This document shows positions 6,515 to 8,993 of a stretch of 8,993 nt of DNA, piece by piece. The notes beneath the pieces are model-generated. The model worked only from the letters and a program-made list of their open reading frames with translations, was not told the origin of the DNA and did no database searches. Position 1 is the stretch's first letter. Each line of letters starts with the position of its first letter. A program made the position numbers and the translations under genes. The DNA comes from Lentisphaeria bacterium (GTDB taxonomy: Bacteria; Verrucomicrobiota; Lentisphaeria; Victivallales; UBA1829): positions 1-8,993 of the forward strand of contig JAFVRL010000357.1 in NCBI GenBank assembly GCA_017504325.1. Reading direction: 5' to 3'.

Positions 6515-6542
6515 AATGTAATATATTTACGGATAATATCAA
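6515..6542 (-). promoter_or_regulatory. Predicted promoter of the oxidoreductase gene
   Basis: On the minus strand TTGATA (6542-6537, 5 of 6 to the -35 consensus) and TACATT (6520-6515, 4 of 6 to the -10) are spaced by 16 bases in a very AT-rich stretch. They would give a leader of about 45-50 bases before the ATG at 6460. The -35 box overlaps the palindrome at 6533-6548. Confidence 0.35.
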
Positions 6543-6548
6543 TATTAT
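6533..6548. promoter_or_regulatory. Perfect palindrome, possible operator
   Basis: ATAATAT (6533-6539) and ATATTAT (6542-6548) are perfect inverted arms around a 2-base centre. The site overlaps the predicted -35 box of the oxidoreductase gene, where a dimeric repressor could block transcription. AT-rich DNA yields such palindromes by chance fairly often, and no regulator gene is in the window. Confidence 0.35.
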
Positions 6549-6617
6549 TTCGTATGATCTGTATAAAATTATGATGTATTTTATTTTTAAAGATGTAAAA
6601 AATTATCCTTTGATTGT

Positions 6618-6680
6618 AAAAAAAGGGTACTCCGTGATCCTCCGGCTCCCGCCGGAAAGTTCCGGAATACCCCTGTTTTT
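6618..6680 (-). terminator. Rho-independent terminator after the DUF4838 gene
   Basis: An outer stem pairs GGGTACTCCG (6625-6634) with CGGAATACCC (6663-6672), with one mismatch. It encloses a perfect inner stem, TCCGGC (6641-6646) with GCCGGA (6651-6656), around a 4-base loop. On the minus strand seven Ts follow (6624-6618). The structure begins 8 bases after the DUF4838 stop. A T-run on the plus strand at 6675-6682 means it could work in both directions, but no plus-strand gene ends here. Confidence 0.88.
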
Positions 6681-8993
6681 TTATTTCACACCGGCAAGAT
6701 AGCAATCATCTATATCGATCTCACTACCTTTGACAGCCTGGATCATCAGCATGTGAACTTCTTTTTTGTCTGCTTTGTTGGGGCGTTCAAAAGTAAAACT
6801 TTCATACTTCCAGTCGGGCGAATCTACAGCAATCTTTTTGACGCCTTTACTGCCTCTGCCTGTCCATTTTGGGGTATAGGCATAACGCAGAACGGTAAAA
6901 TAAAGCTGACCTTTTCCTCTTACACGGAAAGTGACTTTGATCTTGTCATCCTTGAACTTATATTCCTGGAAGATAAAACCGCTTTTCAACCTTACAAAGT
7001 AATTTTCCTTACTGTTGGGATGGAGGAGCATTTCCAGCTCTCCGCCGTACTGCTTACCACTGGAAAGAGCATAACTTTTGGGTTTCATGCCGTCTTTAAG
7101 TTTCCAGTGTTTGTAATATTTTTTCGGCTTTTCCACTTCATTGAATGAGCCGTTCCTCCAGAAACGGGTATCCACTTCCGTACGGTTTCCGGCGGAAACC
7201 TCTCTGGGGGCGGCAAAGGATACAGCATGGAACACATCCACATTGTGAGCTTCTCCTTGACTCCATGTGGTTACTTCCCCTTTTTCGCCTTCCACTTTTC
7301 TATTACGCATCACATTCATTTTAAGGACAGTTCCGGGAGTAAGAACGCTTCCTGTGATGGAACGCGCCGGAATCTTTGCTTCAAGGATCCATCTGTCTTT
7401 TTCTCTGGCAGTCTTTACCTTGATGCCGGATTCCCAGCTTAAAGTAAGGCCTTTCTGACCGGGAGCATGGGAGCCGTCGCAAACGACACCATTGGAGTTG
7501 ATCAGGATCTGGAAGTAGGAAGCACCCAGAATGGGATCATTGAGGAAGAGTTCAATATTATTATCCCCCCAGACAGGGCTGTCATGGTTTGTTTCATAAA
7601 CATACATTTTGTCAGGAGAGGTTTCCAGACATTCCACACCTACATAGATAAACTCTTTATCATAGGCAAGTTTCACCGCAGTCTGATTTTTTACGGGACT
7701 ATTCTTATACGCTTCTTTGAAGCGGGTGACAGTATCGGCATTTTTCCAATCCCGTTCATCCAGTTTTCCGTCAATGGTGATCTTACCCATAAGAGGATAG
7801 GCTTTGATCTCACGGAAATTATTGATATAATCCTTATAAGCCTTCACCCATGTTTCCATGAAGAATGCTTTTTCTTCCTGAACGTGTTTCAACGCTCTGG
7901 GATCGGGATCATCCGCGGCAGCTTTTTCAGCAGAAGCAAGATAAGAGAGAAGTTTCTCCTTTGCTCCGGGTACATCCAGGAACTTGCCCACAGGAGCACT
8001 GTGACCATATCCCCAGCAGCCGGGGGCATCCATAAAGAGTTTGGTAAGATATTTACGGAACTCTTTTATACCGCCCTGCCAGCCTTTGCCGTAATAGAAG
8101 GCATTGGCTTCCTCATATTTTTTATCATAATCGGCATTGACATCCCAGTGGAAAAGCATTGCCATATACATACTCTGCCACATGCGTTTGAAAAGAGTCT
8201 TCTGTTTGGCAACATCATAGTTTTTGGGGTTGTAAGAACCGTCAGGCAGGGAGATTTCCGTATGCATACCGATAACGGAAGGCATATTTTTCTTATAGTA
8301 TTTGAGAGTATCAACCCAGCGTTTTTCGCAGGGGAGGAAAAGACTGCCGAAGCGGGAGTTCATCTCATAGGTGTAGATGGGTACTTTTGTATCGCTCCAG
8401 TCTTTATTGTATTTGTAATACCACCTGTTTGTGGGACAGTTTTTATCATCCAGATCATGCCGCCAGCAGCGTCTGTGATTGGAAAGCATCACCCGTTCCA
8501 CACTTGTATCGGGTTTGACGCCCACAGGGGGAACAGAATAATTCTGATAAGTCCATGCACCCAGACGCACAGTGGGGGCAAGTTCCTTTGCCCGTTTATG
8601 AACGGCATTTGCAAATTTCCAGTAACGGGTGGAAACGATCCCCTGTTCTTTTTCTTCTTTGGGATCCTGGGCAAGGCAGTTTTTGCACTGACACCATGCT
8701 GTTGTATCATTATTGCCGAATTCATAAATCAAACTGTAAGGAGCGGCTGCTTCGGTGAAATAGGCAATATTCTGTGCAAAGATCTCGATCACAGCAGGAT
8801 TGGAAGTACAGGGCTGGGGTACAGCTCCTCCGTGGAAACTTCTGACACGCTTTCCTTTATAAAGGGGGAAATAATCCGGGTGTTCAGCAAAAAGTTTTTC
8901 CGCAAATGCCTGCTGTTCTTTGTGACTTCTTACTTTACCACTTTTGGGATCAGGTACGCCATTGGAAGTTACAAGAGGCCCGAAAGCGTGACC
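6681..8993 (-). CDS. DUF4838 protein with CBM9-like and C-terminal beta-sandwich domains (5' end outside window)
   Basis: The frame stays open to the right edge, so the GTG at 8792 is internal and 770 residues are visible. Residues 1 to about 390 match the DUF4838 pattern: HPDYFPLYKGKRVRS (about 38-52), QPCTSNPAVIEIFAQN (60-75), EFGNND then WCQCKNC (100-106), and a helical stretch. Residues about 400-595 look like a family 9 carbohydrate-binding (CBM9/DOMON-like) domain: ITIDGKLDERDWKNADT, then AVKLAYDKEFIYVGVECLE, then WGDNNIELFLND. About 612-770 is a third beta-rich domain starting FWRNGSFNEVEKP and ending IDIDDCYLAGVK, as in CBM4/9-type jelly rolls. DUF4838 proteins are usually exported and linked to glycan breakdown, and some have a GH67-like N-terminal domain; here the N-terminus and any signal peptide are missing. 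Catalytic activity cannot be claimed. A terminator follows at once. The oxidoreductase gene downstream may act on the released sugar. Confidence 0.88.
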   Translation of the reverse strand, partial: GHAFGPLVTSNGVPDPKSGKVRSHKEQQAFAEKLFAEHPDYFPLYKGKRVRSFHGGAVPQPCTSNPAVIEIFAQNIAYFTEAAAPYSLIYEFGNNDTTAWCQCKNCLAQDPKEEKEQGIVSTRYWKFANAVHKRAKELAPTVRLGAWTYQNYSVPPVGVKPDTSVERVMLSNHRRCWRHDLDDKNCPTNRWYYKYNKDWSDTKVPIYTYEMNSRFGSLFLPCEKRWVDTLKYYKKNMPSVIGMHTEISLPDGSYNPKNYDVAKQKTLFKRMWQSMYMAMLFHWDVNADYDKKYEEANAFYYGKGWQGGIKEFRKYLTKLFMDAPGCWGYGHSAPVGKFLDVPGAKEKLLSYLASAEKAAADDPDPRALKHVQEEKAFFMETWVKAYKDYINNFREIKAYPLMGKITIDGKLDERDWKNADTVTRFKEAYKNSPVKNQTAVKLAYDKEFIYVGVECLETSPDKMYVYETNHDSPVWGDNNIELFLNDPILGASYFQILINSNGVVCDGSHAPGQKGLTLSWESGIKVKTAREKDRWILEAKIPARSITGSVLTPGTVLKMNVMRNRKVEGEKGEVTTWSQGEAHNVDVFHAVSFAAPREVSAGNRTEVDTRFWRNGSFNEVEKPKKYYKHWKLKDGMKPKSYALSSGKQYGGELEMLLHPNSKENYFVRLKSGFIFQEYKFKDDKIKVTFRVRGKGQLYFTVLRYAYTPKWTGRGSKGVKKIAVDSPDWKYESFTFERPNKADKKEVHMLMIQAVKGSEIDIDDCYLAGVK

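Noticed and set aside
6681..8792. Start of the DUF4838 gene at the GTG at 8792
   Set aside because: The frame continues upstream to the window edge with family-like residues (HPDYF, QPCTSNP), so this codon is an internal Val.

Overview
The window looks like a chromosomal segment of a Gram-negative bacterium with moderate GC and compact genes. The best guess is the PVC superphylum, probably Lentisphaerota (Victivallales-like). This rests on the pairing of a large DUF4838/CBM9-type protein with a Gfo/Idh/MocA oxidoreductase, a combination common in those glycan-degrading bacteria. Planctomycetota, Verrucomicrobiota and Bacteroidota are not excluded. The assignment is inference from gene content, not from a marker gene.

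Left part, plus strand (1-4664): the C-terminal part of a membrane glycosyltransferase of the GT39/ArnT-like type (open at the left edge); a NhaC-family Na+/H+ antiporter with an unusual cleavable-looking signal peptide and hydrophilic linker, closed by a perfect 12-bp terminator hairpin; then a two-gene aroK-aroC operon (shikimate kinase, chorismate synthase) with its own good promoter. AroK and AroC catalyse two non-consecutive steps of the shikimate pathway, with AroA between them encoded elsewhere.

Middle (4665-5194): a 530-bp interval with no intact gene, where the convergent aroC and oxidoreductase genes meet. On the minus strand it holds what I read as a decayed, maturase-less group II intron. 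There is a recognisable domain V hairpin (4832-4866) and a domain VI hairpin ending near 4781, but the catalytic-triad pairing and the branch-point adenosine appear to be lost. Directly downstream of its 3' end lies a 25-codon open frame that looks like the C-terminal exon of an interrupted, now lost gene.

Right part, minus strand (5195-8993): a Gfo/Idh/MocA-family oxidoreductase with a Cys cluster. Upstream of it, behind its own terminator, is a large DUF4838 protein (open at the right edge) with a CBM9-like domain and a C-terminal beta-sandwich. These two probably serve extracellular glycan binding or hydrolysis and intracellular sugar oxidation or epimerisation. A perfect 16-bp palindrome overlaps the predicted -35 box of the oxidoreductase promoter and may be an operator.

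No tRNA, rRNA, CRISPR array or intact transposase was seen. The most unusual element is the intron relic. I found no convincing evidence of a wholly new multi-gene system.
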